Shown here: positions 16,743 to 26,167 of the stretch, piece by piece | Position numbering within the stretch: position 1 is the stretch's first letter | Layout of the letters: each line of letters starts with the position of its first letter | Assembly (NCBI RefSeq): GCF_015206995.1 | Contig: NZ_JADEXR010000030.1 | Coordinates: 1 to 53,437, forward strand | Direction of reading: 5' to 3' | DNA length: 53,437 nt | Source: an aff. Roholtiella sp. LEGE 12411 | GTDB lineage: Bacteria; Cyanobacteriota; Cyanobacteriia; Cyanobacteriales; Nostocaceae | Notes under the pieces: generated by a model | The model's database searches: none | Seen by the model: only the letters and a program-made list of their open reading frames with translations | Told to the model about the DNA's origin: nothing | Program-made: the position numbers and the translations under genes

Positions 16743-18368
16743 ATGCGGCATCTCAAACGTTCTCCGAGTTGGTTGCGGTTTTTCATCGTCGTATTATTGG
16801 TACTCGGTGTATTTTTCCGATTTTTTAATCTTGATCATAAAATTTACTGGCATGATGAGGTCTACACTTCTTTCCGAGCAGCCGGGTTTACAGGTCAAGA
16901 AATTGGTGAAGAAATTTTTCAAAACCAGATTGTTTCAGCACAGAAGTTACAAAAGTATCAGCATCTGAAACCAGGAAGTACTTCCGCAGATACAATTAGA
17001 TCTCTCGCAGTCGAAGACCCGCAACATCCGCCGTTATACTTTTTGATGGCTCGCTTCTGGATGCAGGTATTTGGCAGTTCTCGCACAGCATCGCGGACTT
17101 TGCCAGCTTTATTGAGTTTACTGGCGTTATTGTCGATGTATGCTCTAGGGCGAGAGCTTTTTACCTCTCGAATAGTAGCTTTGCTAACAACAGCGCTTTT
17201 AGCTATATCTCCGTTTGATATTTTATTTGCCCAGATTGCAAGGCAATACAGTTTTCTGACAGTATGCGTCATTGCTAGTAGTTTGTTCTTGCTTAGGGCG
17301 TTGCGCTTGCCAACTTGGTATAACTGGGGACTTTATGCACTGGCGGTTACACTGGGCTTGTATACCCAACCTTTTTTTGGGCTGACTTTGAGTGGTCACA
17401 TAGTTTATGTGCTGTTAGCGCATCTTTTGGCTAAAAATCCCAAGATGAGGGTAGAGAATTCCCAGAATTTGCCTGGAAATGAAAATAAATTTTCAATTTC
17501 CAATTTAATATTTTTTGGGCTAGCGATCGCCACCTCACTAATTCTCTACAGTCCGTGGTTGTTTGTGTTGAAAAGCAACTATCAGCGGATTTTGGACACT
17601 ACAAGCTGGGTCAAAGGGAGTGATATCGTTTACCGGGTAAAGCTGTGGATTCTCAGTTTTAGTGCCCTATTTTTAGATTTAGATTTTGGTTTTAATAATA
17701 TCTGGACTTTTATACCCAGGTTGCTGATTTTGCTGCTGATTGCTGCGGCTATCTTTCAAGTTTGCCACCATACTAGTCGGGAAACCTGGTTATTTATCCT
17801 GACTGCGATTTTTGTACCTTTTTTGATGTTGGCTGTGTCAGATTTTCTTTTAGAAACCCAGCGGTCTGCGGTCAGTCGCTATTTGATTTCTTGTTTTCCT
17901 GGAGTGCAGCTGGCGGTAGGTTATTTACTCGCAACTAAAATACTGAGTAGACAACGCTTCTGGCGTGGTGTGATGGTGCTGCTAATTTCATGTAGTGTCG
18001 CATCTTGTACAGTTAGCGCTTTTTCTGATACTTGGTGGAGCAATATCCCCAGCCATTTTAATGCGGAAATGGCACGGCGGATTAATGCTGTTTCTTCCCC
18101 GGTTTTACTCAGCGATGGAGGTTATGACGGGACTAATTTAGGAGACTTACTGTCTTTGAGTTATTTACTACATGACAATGTGCGATTAGTGCTGTTTAGT
18201 CAGCCTCCCAAGCTTGAAATATCAAATGTAAAGTCTCTACTCTCAGGGAATTCTGATACATTCTTGTTCCGTCCTTCGCCCCAACTCGTTCAGGCTGTTG
18301 AGTCGAGATATGGTCAACTAGTGCAGGTGGTTCCAGCTGGAGGGCTTTGGCAATTAAAGAGGCTATGA
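16743..18368 (+). CDS. GT39-type membrane glycosyltransferase, second of a tandem pair
   Basis: A 541-residue paralogue of the gene 61 bp upstream, co-linear over its whole length: MRHLKRSPSWLRFFIV, YWHDEVYTSFRAAGFTG with the acidic DE pair, DPQHPPLYFLMARFWMQVFG, then multiple membrane helices and a C-terminal segment with DTWWSNIPSHFN matching DTWWNKGMSYGN in the partner. Tandem duplication and divergence is the simplest history. The two may act on different sugars or positions in the same envelope glycan. Confidence 0.87.
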   Translation: MRHLKRSPSWLRFFIVVLLVLGVFFRFFNLDHKIYWHDEVYTSFRAAGFTGQEIGEEIFQNQIVSAQKLQKYQHLKPGSTSADTIRSLAVEDPQHPPLYFLMARFWMQVFGSSRTASRTLPALLSLLALLSMYALGRELFTSRIVALLTTALLAISPFDILFAQIARQYSFLTVCVIASSLFLLRALRLPTWYNWGLYALAVTLGLYTQPFFGLTLSGHIVYVLLAHLLAKNPKMRVENSQNLPGNENKFSISNLIFFGLAIATSLILYSPWLFVLKSNYQRILDTTSWVKGSDIVYRVKLWILSFSALFLDLDFGFNNIWTFIPRLLILLLIAAAIFQVCHHTSRETWLFILTAIFVPFLMLAVSDFLLETQRSAVSRYLISCFPGVQLAVGYLLATKILSRQRFWRGVMVLLISCSVASCTVSAFSDTWWSNIPSHFNAEMARRINAVSSPVLLSDGGYDGTNLGDLLSLSYLLHDNVRLVLFSQPPKLEISNVKSLLSGNSDTFLFRPSPQLVQAVESRYGQLVQVVPAGGLWQLKRL

Positions 18369-18424
18369 GTTGTAATAGTTTATTTTGCTAAACTAAGTGC
18401 AAATCAAATCAGGATGACGGAGCC

Positions 18425-19015
18425 ATGAGTGCCACGACAACTCGACCTCTAACCCTAGAAGAGTTTCTGAAGCTCCCAGAAACTAAACCAGCTAGTGAAT
18501 ATATTAATGGAGAAATTATTCCCAAACCAATGCCGAAAGGGAGACATAGCCGTTTGCAAGGAAAATTGTGCGCCGTAGTAAATCAAGTTGCAGAATTGCC
18601 AAAGATTGCATACGCATTTCCCGAACTACGGTGTAGCTTTGGAGGGCGCTCAATTGTACCAGATGTGGCTATATTCAACTGGGGACGCATACCATTTACT
18701 GTCGATGAGCAAGTACCGGATAACTTTGAACTTCCACCAGATTGGACAATTGAGATTCTCTCACCAGAACAAAAGCCGAACAAAGTGATTGGTAATATTC
18801 TCCAGTGTTTGAAGTATGGTAGCCGCCTGGGGTGGTTTCTTGACCCTGATGATCTGAGTATTTTGGTATTGTTGCCAGATCAGCAACCAGAGTTACTTCA
18901 AGGAGAAGATTATTTACCAGTTTTAGAAGAAGTTGAACTGACACTAACTGTTAATCAAGTTTATGGATGGTTAAAAATGCTGGCAAATAGCAGCGATCGC
19001 TTACTTTCTAATTAA
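18425..19015 (+). CDS. Uma2 family (DUF820) PD-(D/E)XK nuclease-fold protein
   Basis: A 196-residue Uma2 protein: the start RPLTLEEFLKLPETKPASEYINGEIIPKP, then GRHSRLQGKL, the putative catalytic Asp in SIVPDVAIF, and the ExxSPEQK-type segment in WTIEILSPEQKPNKVIGNILQCLKYG. The fold is restriction-endonuclease-like; the family is hugely expanded in cyanobacteria and mostly of unknown role. Its closest neighbours are membrane glycosyltransferases, so context gives no function. A second, divergent Uma2 gene lies at 47426. Confidence 0.92.
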   Translation: MSATTTRPLTLEEFLKLPETKPASEYINGEIIPKPMPKGRHSRLQGKLCAVVNQVAELPKIAYAFPELRCSFGGRSIVPDVAIFNWGRIPFTVDEQVPDNFELPPDWTIEILSPEQKPNKVIGNILQCLKYGSRLGWFLDPDDLSILVLLPDQQPELLQGEDYLPVLEEVELTLTVNQVYGWLKMLANSSDRLLSN

Positions 19016-19022
19016 TTTGTGG

Positions 19023-21311
19023 CTAGACTTTGGAAACTGCGATCGCACTTATATCGGCTTTTCGATCAAACAAAATTCGTGGTTTCAGTAAGATTCGCAA
19101 CATTAATAAAAATGAACCAAATTCTCTTGGTGCATTCTGGCTTTTCCACTGTCCTGGACGACAAAATAACATTTCTATCAAGTGGCGATGTTGACTCAAA
19201 TTTACTGATTCAAACCGGACGCGCACTGTGGGAAATTCATTATTAAACCCTGTACGCACAATTTCACCAGCCAAATGGAGATTCTCTTCGATAATTTCAA
19301 TGTGTACTAGCTGACTTGTAAATAACTTTTCGCTGGGTAGCTGAGTCAGAGCAACTTCAGCACCTACTTCCGAAATCATTGTAGTCACACCCCATAAATT
19401 TTGCTTACCAATTTTTAATCGCGCCACTCGTCGCAAATCAAACCATTCATAAACATCTCTTCTCGGAGCATCTAGCAAAATCAACAAAGCAATGCCAATC
19501 ATGAACAAATTATAAGCACTCCATAACCAACCTAAGCCTATACCTTTAATTCCTTGAGCAACTTCCGGCGGTACTGAAGTAGCCCACATTCCTTGAACCA
19601 TACTCAGACCGAGATTACGCCACAAGCTAATAGCAGTAGCGACAAATAGAATAATTAAAGGTAAGGCTAAATTCCAGTTGAAAATATAGCGATCGCTTGC
19701 GATCCCTTTAGGTGTGACTTTAAACCCTTTGGAGAAAGGATTCAGCATAACTTTTATTACAGTCAGTGCTAAAGGACAACATAGCAATAGAGAGTATACA
19801 TCTGATAATAAAGCTGAACGCGAACGATGATTTAACCAACTAAATACTGTAAAGCTTACCAAATAAGAAGGGAGGATGAAATACACTATCTCTGCTAACG
19901 TTGCTCGAATAGGAATCACACCTAAAAACGAATAAGCTAACGGCATAATCAGAAAATAAACGCGGGATATCGGACTAAACCAACTTAATAATCCCTCGAA
20001 ATGAGCTAACCTTTGAAAGATATTTAATCCGGGAATAGTTAAAGGGTTAGATTTAATAAAAAACGCTTGCAGTGTACCCTGTCCCCACCTTAATCGTTGA
20101 ACAGCATAAGCAGCAATATTTTCTGCTGCTAAACCAGCGCTTAATTTTTCATTTAAATAAATCAATTGGTAGCCTTGAGCAGTTATCCGAATTCCTGTAA
20201 AATAATCTTCGCTTAACGACTCAGTTACAAAACCCCCAGTTTCTTCCAAAGCACTGCGGCGGACGACGAAGGAAGTACCGGCACAAATCACGCTACCTGT
20301 GACATCGCGTAGTGGTTGAATTAGTCGATAAAATACTTCTTCGTCTGAGGTAATAACATTTTCTAATCCGAGATTATGGGCTACAGGATCAGCGTTGTAG
20401 AAGCTTTGAGGCGTCTGTACGAGGGCGACTTTCTCATTTTGAAAGAAGCCCACAGTGCGGGTGAGAAAGTTTTTTGTGGGGACAAAATCGGCATCAAAAA
20501 CCACAATTAACTGACCTTGACTTGTGGCGATCGCATGATTCAAATTTCCAGCTTTAGCATAATTGCTATCGGGTCGTGTTACATAGTTACATCCTAATTC
20601 TGCTGCTAGACTTTGAACTTCTGGACGCCTGGTATCATCCAAAAGGTAAATTTTTTTATTTGCATACTCCAGGGCTTGACAACCAATAATCGTACGTCGC
20701 AGAATAAATACTGGCTCGTTGTAAGTTGGTATTAAAACATCCACCGATGGGAGAAAGTTACCATGAATCACAGCTAATGATTTTTCGTCTGCCTCACGGT
20801 GTCGGTCTTTGACATTCAACATGAAAAATAGTTGAATAACATTACCCACGAGCAATGTCATTTCCATGAAGAACAACCCTAGACTAAACACCCCATTTAA
20901 TGGATCTACAACATTCAGAGTAGAGAGCGATCGCCAAAGAACATAACGTAAAATGATAGTAATTAAAATTCCTACCACTAGCCGTCGCGACCAAACACGA
21001 GGCTGAGGCGAAATTTTCATGACTAAAAATACGGTTAATAGTAGCAAAACAGTAGGTGAAAGTAGATATTCAGACTTGACTCTTGGCACTTCTAACCACA
21101 TTGGTGGTTGTTGTTGTAGAGTATTAACTTGAGAAAAGATTCTTGCAATTGTGCCTTCACCAGCAAACCATGCTGTAACGAAGATAGCGGATAATAAAAC
21201 GATACCCAATAAAATCAGCGTTGCTGTTCTAAATTGAAAAACTCTCTTGGAAACAAGAGATTGAAAAGATTTATATCTAAGCTTTGATACTCTTATTTCG
21301 CGCTTATGCAC
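19023..21311 (-). CDS. BcsA-like processive GT2 glycan synthase with PilZ domain
   Basis: A 762-residue cellulose-synthase-type protein. N-terminal membrane helices span about 28-170. The GT2 catalytic domain has DD at 225-226, DAD at 273-275, SED (in place of TED) at 367-369, and QRLRW at 405-409, the full processive-synthase signature. Further helices (about 430-620) form the export channel. A C-terminal PilZ-like region (about 635-745) has an RRVAR form of the cyclic-di-GMP RxxxR motif, but the second motif, MISEVG, lacks the usual D/N. It makes a beta-glucan or related polymer from a UDP-sugar; the exact polymer is uncertain. No bcsB-like partner is nearby. Confidence 0.88.
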   Translation of the reverse strand: MHKREIRVSKLRYKSFQSLVSKRVFQFRTATLILLGIVLLSAIFVTAWFAGEGTIARIFSQVNTLQQQPPMWLEVPRVKSEYLLSPTVLLLLTVFLVMKISPQPRVWSRRLVVGILITIILRYVLWRSLSTLNVVDPLNGVFSLGLFFMEMTLLVGNVIQLFFMLNVKDRHREADEKSLAVIHGNFLPSVDVLIPTYNEPVFILRRTIIGCQALEYANKKIYLLDDTRRPEVQSLAAELGCNYVTRPDSNYAKAGNLNHAIATSQGQLIVVFDADFVPTKNFLTRTVGFFQNEKVALVQTPQSFYNADPVAHNLGLENVITSDEEVFYRLIQPLRDVTGSVICAGTSFVVRRSALEETGGFVTESLSEDYFTGIRITAQGYQLIYLNEKLSAGLAAENIAAYAVQRLRWGQGTLQAFFIKSNPLTIPGLNIFQRLAHFEGLLSWFSPISRVYFLIMPLAYSFLGVIPIRATLAEIVYFILPSYLVSFTVFSWLNHRSRSALLSDVYSLLLCCPLALTVIKVMLNPFSKGFKVTPKGIASDRYIFNWNLALPLIILFVATAISLWRNLGLSMVQGMWATSVPPEVAQGIKGIGLGWLWSAYNLFMIGIALLILLDAPRRDVYEWFDLRRVARLKIGKQNLWGVTTMISEVGAEVALTQLPSEKLFTSQLVHIEIIEENLHLAGEIVRTGFNNEFPTVRVRFESVNLSQHRHLIEMLFCRPGQWKSQNAPREFGSFLLMLRILLKPRILFDRKADISAIAVSKV

Positions 21312-21706
21312 CTAAAACTCTCCTGAAAACCAAGAATTTTGTCTGATTATTGTGATGTACTTTTAAAAAATGTTACCAAATAATCATAATAATATTATAT
21401 TGTAAAAGAATAAAAATTTGTACTATTTAATACATGGCTTTACTGTTTGCGTAAATCATGATATTTTATATAGTCTCAGGCTATTTATTTTTAATTAGCT
21501 AAAAATAGCAAGAATAAGAGTAATACACAAAAAAATTGAACCAATGGCCATAACTTACTAAAAATTTAAACAAATAGAAGTGGCTGGCCACATTTAAGAA
21601 ATGTCATATCTAAACCATTACATTGAGGATGTTTGAAGACTCCTCTTATCGGTAGCAAAAAGTTCTAGATCCCCTACAAATAATTTTATTTTTTAAAGGG
21701 TGTTGT
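21312..21706. other. AT-rich divergent promoter region
   Basis: About 395 bp between the divergent BcsA-like and DUF4079 genes, strongly AT-rich, with no frame or RNA gene seen. Both promoters must lie here. Several TATAAT-like hexamers occur, but I cannot choose among them. Confidence 0.4.
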
Positions 21707-22426
21707 ATGCAAATAACCGATTTTTTAGGACTTTTACATCCGGCGATCGCAATTGTTTTTGTATTTCCACTCATTGGTATAGTGGTTAATTTTGCTTGGC
21801 AAACACGCCAACGCCGTTTGCAAATATTAGCTAGAAATCAAAGCAAAATTCCGCCAATAGTTGGTTCTGAACACAGACAATTAGGTCAATGGCTAACAAG
21901 TGCAGTTGTAGGATTAACTTTACTAGGCTTATCTTACGCCATTGGCAAAAATATTCTCAAAAATCAATTATGGAATAAAGTACCTTTCCAAGTTGTGTTT
22001 ATCTTGTTGATGTTTGCTGCAACTATTGCCTGTTTAGTAATGCTTTATCAGGCAAAGCAGAAACTATGGCGAGCAGTTTTTGCAACTTTAACAGGTGCAG
22101 GTTTAGTAATTTTAGGCTGTCAGGATGGGGTATTTCGCCGCACAAATGAGTGGTATTGGTCACATTATTATATTGGCATTACCGCAGCACTGCTGATGAT
22201 TTTTTCATTAGCGATTGTTCAAGAGATTTACTCTGATAAATCTCATCGTTGGCGCACCGTCCACACAATTTTAAATTGCATTGCTTTGTTACTATTTATC
22301 GGACAAGGTATGACAGGGACACGAGATTTACTAGAAATTCCTCTGAGTTGGCAAGAACCTTATATTTATCAATGTGATTATGTTAATAAAACTTGTCCGA
22401 CACCAAATTCTCAACCGGCAAAGTAA
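21707..22426 (+). CDS. DUF4079 membrane protein
   Basis: A 239-residue polytopic protein with five or six hydrophobic segments (about 10-30, 66-82, 93-113, 120-138, 154-173 and 188-205). The opening FLGLLHPAIAIVFVFPLIGIVVNFAWQTRQRR, the paired His residues, and the end GTRDLLEIPLSWQEPYIY are typical of DUF4079, found in cyanobacteria and plastid-bearing plants. The conserved His spacing resembles cytochrome b561-like haem proteins, but redox function is only inferred. It is convergent with the pentapeptide-repeat gene, 50 bp away. Confidence 0.82.
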   Translation: MQITDFLGLLHPAIAIVFVFPLIGIVVNFAWQTRQRRLQILARNQSKIPPIVGSEHRQLGQWLTSAVVGLTLLGLSYAIGKNILKNQLWNKVPFQVVFILLMFAATIACLVMLYQAKQKLWRAVFATLTGAGLVILGCQDGVFRRTNEWYWSHYYIGITAALLMIFSLAIVQEIYSDKSHRWRTVHTILNCIALLLFIGQGMTGTRDLLEIPLSWQEPYIYQCDYVNKTCPTPNSQPAK

Positions 22427-22476
22427 ACCGAATCAAATAACAAATACTCCATTTTTATGGTGCATTTGAGAATTCT

Positions 22477-24729
22477 TTACTTGAGATAAATCAGCAGATT
22501 TAATCCAGGAATTGTGCGGGAAAGAGTCCACAAAACTAGGGTAATGTAAATTACACCCAAACTCCATTGATACCAAGCCAGTGCAGAGATAATACCAGGT
22601 AGGTGTTCGTCTCGTAGACGAATATCGTTAAAGCCTAATTTAACTAGATTATTGAGGCTAAAGTCATAGTAACTGAGCCAGTTCCAGCGGCGATTCCATA
22701 ATAGAGGCATATATCGCTCGCGGAAAGTCTCATTTCTAGGAATAACTGGTAAGCGCCCAATTAATAATCGTAATTGTCGAAATGTGCCATCTTCTGTAAA
22801 GTAGGAAACGTTCATTAAGTCGTGATAACGACCTTGTTGATAAAGTTGGAATAATAAAGCTACTGGTATAGGAACAATGATCATTAAAAGACACCCTAGT
22901 GTGAGCCAAGGTTGTTCGGCATTACGAAAGATAGCTAATAAGCTAAAGAATGTTAAAAAGCTAAAACTAATTAATATCGAAGTGGTTTCATAGTATGTAG
23001 GGATAATTGGTACAGGATGCAGACGGCGATAGCGATCCACCAGCCAAAATAGCAAACCAAAGTAAGCGATCGCTAATCCTCCCACACCAAACACTAACCA
23101 AAAATCTGTACCATAGCCACTCAACAGCAGTAGTATACTTAACGCCAACCAACTCCAAGCTTGCAGTAACCACGCACCAGGGGAAAGAGGTTCGGTGACA
23201 ACTAAGCGATCGCTCAGCTGCATGTATTTTTCTAAATCAATGTCTGCTAAAGTCAGTAACTCGCTGCTGTTGCGAAACGATTGGACTCGACGGCGATGGG
23301 CGATCGCTTCTGCTTGAGTTTTAGAAAAACCCAGATTAATCAAACTTGCAATAGTTGCACTATTAATATTTGTAGCCATTAAACTGCGGTTTAACTCTGT
23401 CAGGCGCAGCTGTTGTTTAGTGTACTCCAGTTGATTTGCATCAGTAACTTGCTGCTGCTGACGAAAATTTTGTCCCAAATTACGCAAGACGTTTTGATTA
23501 CCTTGCAACGTCGGTATGCAAAACATCTTACCAATTTGACCGGGATTGCCTAAAATTTTCGCTTGATTAGAGTTAAAAGTTAAACCAGGTACACTTAAAT
23601 AAGCTTCCGTGGTAAACCTCGCATCGCTAAAGTCTGCTTGGTTGAGAATGCTTGCACCACGCAGATTTACAGGTTGGTTAAATTCCGCTTCCCGAAAGCT
23701 CACAGCTTGTTCAAAAGTTACTTCTATGAGGAGCAACTGATTGAAACTAGCTTTAGTAAACTGGGCTTGATTAGAAAAGCGCACATCAGAAAAATCTGCA
23801 TGATCTTGCCATTGCACTCTACTAAATTTAGCCAATTGCTTAAAACTTGCTTGGTTAAAGTTCGCAAGATTTATAAATATACTGCCTTGGAAATCAGTGG
23901 TTTCTTGAAATTGGGTTTGTTTAAAATTAGCCTTGTCAAAAAAAACACTGCTTTGAAAATTGCTTGGTTGCCGGAAATTAGTATTGGTAAAGTTGACGGG
24001 ACGACTGAATCTGGTTTCAGTCCAGTTAGTGGGTTGGAGAAAGGTAGCGTTTTGGGCATCCACAGACTGAAGAAAGAATGTATTGAGAAACTTTACTTCT
24101 CCATTGAAGCGAGTTTGCACCAGTGTCAACGCACCACGGAAGACCGTAATTTCACTGACTGGAGTTGACTGAGTTCCCAAAAGCGATCGACAGTCTTTTG
24201 AGTTGGGTAAAGCGATTGTAAGTGACTGCAAACATACAAAGCGCAAGCGTTCCAGTTGTTCTTGTTCAGTTGCAGTGAAAATAGGGGCGTAAACGCCCCG
24301 CAGCTTGTCGCCAGAAATCCCTTGGGCATAGAGGGGTGTTCTTAAACCCAAATCGCTACCCACAAAATCCCCCTGAATCAAAGAATAGCTGAGGTCTAAA
24401 CCCAGAGATTTTGCATTTAATTCCTTTCGCAACAATTGGTAAAAAGCATCACGGAAACTGAGATTTTCTGGACGCAAATCAATCACCATTTGCCGCAAAT
24501 CCACCGTCAAATTGCCTTCACGGAGCATCGGTGTACGTAAACGCTCTTGCAACAATTCCAGAGTTAAGGGTGTGCGTTCTGGTTGTGCCTGTACTGCCCA
24601 AGCTGGTGGCGTCAGGCAGAGTAAAATTAATAAAACGCAGAGGCAACACAAAGGTACACAGAGGGTTTTCTCAGCGTTCCTCTGCGCCTTCCTCAGCGTT
24701 TCTCTGCGTTTAAAAAATAATTTTTCCAA
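22477..24729 (-). CDS. pentapeptide-repeat membrane protein with HhH segment
   Basis: A 750-residue multidomain protein. It has a hydrophobic leader (VPLCCLCVLLILLCLTPPAWA) that looks like a signal peptide; an N-terminal region about 55-200; pentapeptide repeats about 205-385 with an A(N/D)F-type period (VNFTNTNFRQPSNFQSSVF); a helix-hairpin-helix/ComEA-like segment about 465-510 (INLGFSKTQAEAIAHRRRVQSFRNSSELLTL); and four or more membrane helices about 525-640 and near the end. The combination is unusual and no activity is assigned. The first about 30 codons are encoded by a dispersed CTCTGCGTT-type repeat, so the true N-terminus is uncertain. Confidence 0.8.
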   Translation of the reverse strand: MEKLFFKRRETLRKAQRNAEKTLCVPLCCLCVLLILLCLTPPAWAVQAQPERTPLTLELLQERLRTPMLREGNLTVDLRQMVIDLRPENLSFRDAFYQLLRKELNAKSLGLDLSYSLIQGDFVGSDLGLRTPLYAQGISGDKLRGVYAPIFTATEQEQLERLRFVCLQSLTIALPNSKDCRSLLGTQSTPVSEITVFRGALTLVQTRFNGEVKFLNTFFLQSVDAQNATFLQPTNWTETRFSRPVNFTNTNFRQPSNFQSSVFFDKANFKQTQFQETTDFQGSIFINLANFNQASFKQLAKFSRVQWQDHADFSDVRFSNQAQFTKASFNQLLLIEVTFEQAVSFREAEFNQPVNLRGASILNQADFSDARFTTEAYLSVPGLTFNSNQAKILGNPGQIGKMFCIPTLQGNQNVLRNLGQNFRQQQQVTDANQLEYTKQQLRLTELNRSLMATNINSATIASLINLGFSKTQAEAIAHRRRVQSFRNSSELLTLADIDLEKYMQLSDRLVVTEPLSPGAWLLQAWSWLALSILLLLSGYGTDFWLVFGVGGLAIAYFGLLFWLVDRYRRLHPVPIIPTYYETTSILISFSFLTFFSLLAIFRNAEQPWLTLGCLLMIIVPIPVALLFQLYQQGRYHDLMNVSYFTEDGTFRQLRLLIGRLPVIPRNETFRERYMPLLWNRRWNWLSYYDFSLNNLVKLGFNDIRLRDEHLPGIISALAWYQWSLGVIYITLVLWTLSRTIPGLNLLIYLK
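24630..24715. repeat. CTCTGCG dispersed repeat inside a coding start
   Basis: Alternating CGCAGAGG and CCTCTGCG words (AACGCAGAGG, TTCCTCTGCGCC, TTTCTCTGCGTTT) make an imperfect dyad, a form I recognise as a frequent Nostocales intergenic repeat. Here it supplies most of the N-terminal leader codons of the pentapeptide-repeat protein. Confidence 0.6.
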
Positions 24730-24741
24730 ATCTACTGTAAA

Positions 24742-25746
24742 TCATTCATCGCTAATCAGCAGAACAATTTTACCCGTGATAGACCCACTTTCAAGTAATT
24801 GATGCGCTTTAGCCGCTTCTTTTAGCGGAAACTTATGACTAACGTGGATTTTTAACTTACCCTGATCAACCAAAGTAGCAGATTGTTCGAGAATTTCTGC
24901 ATGGTGCTGAAGACTCTCCTCCAATCCTAGCAATGCTGGTGTCAGCATTAATTCTAAATTAATGCGGAGGTTACGCATTCTGGCATTTTTCCAAACAGTA
25001 TTGGCATCTGGTTCGAGAATCGTCACAATATCGCCATATACCCGCACCGCTGGGAAAGTTTTATCAAAGGTTTCTCCACCTACAGTGTCAAAAGCCAAGT
25101 CTACGCCTTCCCCATTAGTCCAATCTAAAGCTGCTTGTACAAAGTCTGTTTGTTTGTAAAAAATTACCTGGTCAGCACCGAGTTGTTTGACGAAATTAGC
25201 CTTTTCCTCAGAACTCACAGTAGTAGATACACTAGCACCTTTAAGTTTCGCCAATTGAATTGCTACATGACCGACACCACCAGCACCCGCATGAATCAAA
25301 ACCTGTTCTCCAGGTTCCAATCGTCCTCGTTCATACAAAGCTTCCCAAGCGGTGATTAATACCAAAGGCGCTGCTGCTGCTTCCGCGAAGGAAATGGAAG
25401 CGGGTTTGGGCGCCACAAACCGCTCATCGACAACGGTATATTCTGCGTAATTGCCTTGGTGTCCGCCCAAACCGCCATAGCAAAAATATACCTCATCTCC
25501 TGGCCGAAAACGCTGAACACCAGCCCCTACTGCTTCAACAATACCCGCACCATCACATCCTAAAATTGCAGGTATGCGATCGGGGTAGAAAGTCCCTCGA
25601 CTACGAAGTTTAGTATCAATGGGGTTAATTCCAGCCGCTATCAAGCGTACTAAAACAGTATTCCCCACAGGAATAGCAGGGTTTGGTACTTCCTGCATTT
25701 GCAGAACTTCAGGACTTCCAGCTGCTGTCATTACGACTGCTTTCAC
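24742..25746 (-). CDS. MDR-family oxidoreductase (quinone reductase/zinc-free ADH type)
   Basis: A 334-residue MDR enzyme with KAVVMTAAGSPEVLQMQEVPNPAIP at the start, AAGINPIDTKLRSRG, GCDGAGIVEAVGAGVQRFRPGDEVYF, the NADPH-binding loop LIHAGAGGVGHVAIQLAKLKGA, and an end LESGSITGKIVL. GHE is replaced by GCDGAG, so it is zinc-free and quinone-oxidoreductase-like. A GTG start at 25746 is chosen because AGGAGG lies 8 bp upstream and family homology begins at VKAVVM; the longer frame to 25827 would add 27 unrelated residues. It differs clearly from the MDR gene at 5416. Confidence 0.85.
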   Translation of the reverse strand: MKAVVMTAAGSPEVLQMQEVPNPAIPVGNTVLVRLIAAGINPIDTKLRSRGTFYPDRIPAILGCDGAGIVEAVGAGVQRFRPGDEVYFCYGGLGGHQGNYAEYTVVDERFVAPKPASISFAEAAAAPLVLITAWEALYERGRLEPGEQVLIHAGAGGVGHVAIQLAKLKGASVSTTVSSEEKANFVKQLGADQVIFYKQTDFVQAALDWTNGEGVDLAFDTVGGETFDKTFPAVRVYGDIVTILEPDANTVWKNARMRNLRINLELMLTPALLGLEESLQHHAEILEQSATLVDQGKLKIHVSHKFPLKEAAKAHQLLESGSITGKIVLLISDE

Positions 25747-25903
25747 GACTCTTTCCTCCTGGCTCCTAGATCTACGCTCATTTGCAACTTTAGCGTAATG
25801 AGGACATGGAGCTATGTTTAAGGGCAAACTGTGTAGGCGTAGCCCGTCGTAGACATCGCGCTAAGGTTATAATCAATGTGCATTTGAATGTACACTTGTT
25901 TAT

Positions 25904-26167
25904 ATGCCAAAGTACTTGACTATTACAGAAGCTCGACGACAACTATTAGATTTGCCGGATGATTTGAAAGATCAGCCAGTTATTATCACTAAGCATGGTA
26001 AGCCAGTAATGGCAGCACTTAGCTTTGAGCAATTTGAATCTTTGTTAGAAACCTTGGCGATCTTATCTGATCGTGAGTTCGCTCATCAGCTAGAGCAAAG
26101 TATAGCTCAAGCGGAACAGGGAAAAACTATTAGCTGGAAGGAAGTAAAAGCCAAGCTTGGACTCTGA
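25904..26167 (+). CDS. type II antitoxin, Phd/YefM family
   Basis: An 87-residue antitoxin: the N-terminal Phd/YefM fold (YLTITEARRQLLDLPDDLKDQPVIITKHGKPVMAALSFEQFESL) binds operator DNA, and the acidic, Gln-rich C-terminus (LEQSIAQAEQGKTISWKEVKAKLGL) wraps the toxin. It precedes and overlaps the toxin gene by 11 bp, the usual order and translational coupling for such pairs. The promoter region just upstream is short (25870-25903), which fits autorepression. Confidence 0.9.
   Translation: MPKYLTITEARRQLLDLPDDLKDQPVIITKHGKPVMAALSFEQFESLLETLAILSDREFAHQLEQSIAQAEQGKTISWKEVKAKLGL

Noticed and set aside
18583-18944. Overlapping frames inside the Uma2 gene on both strands
   Set aside because: They have no homology or start signals and are explained by the coding bias of the real gene.
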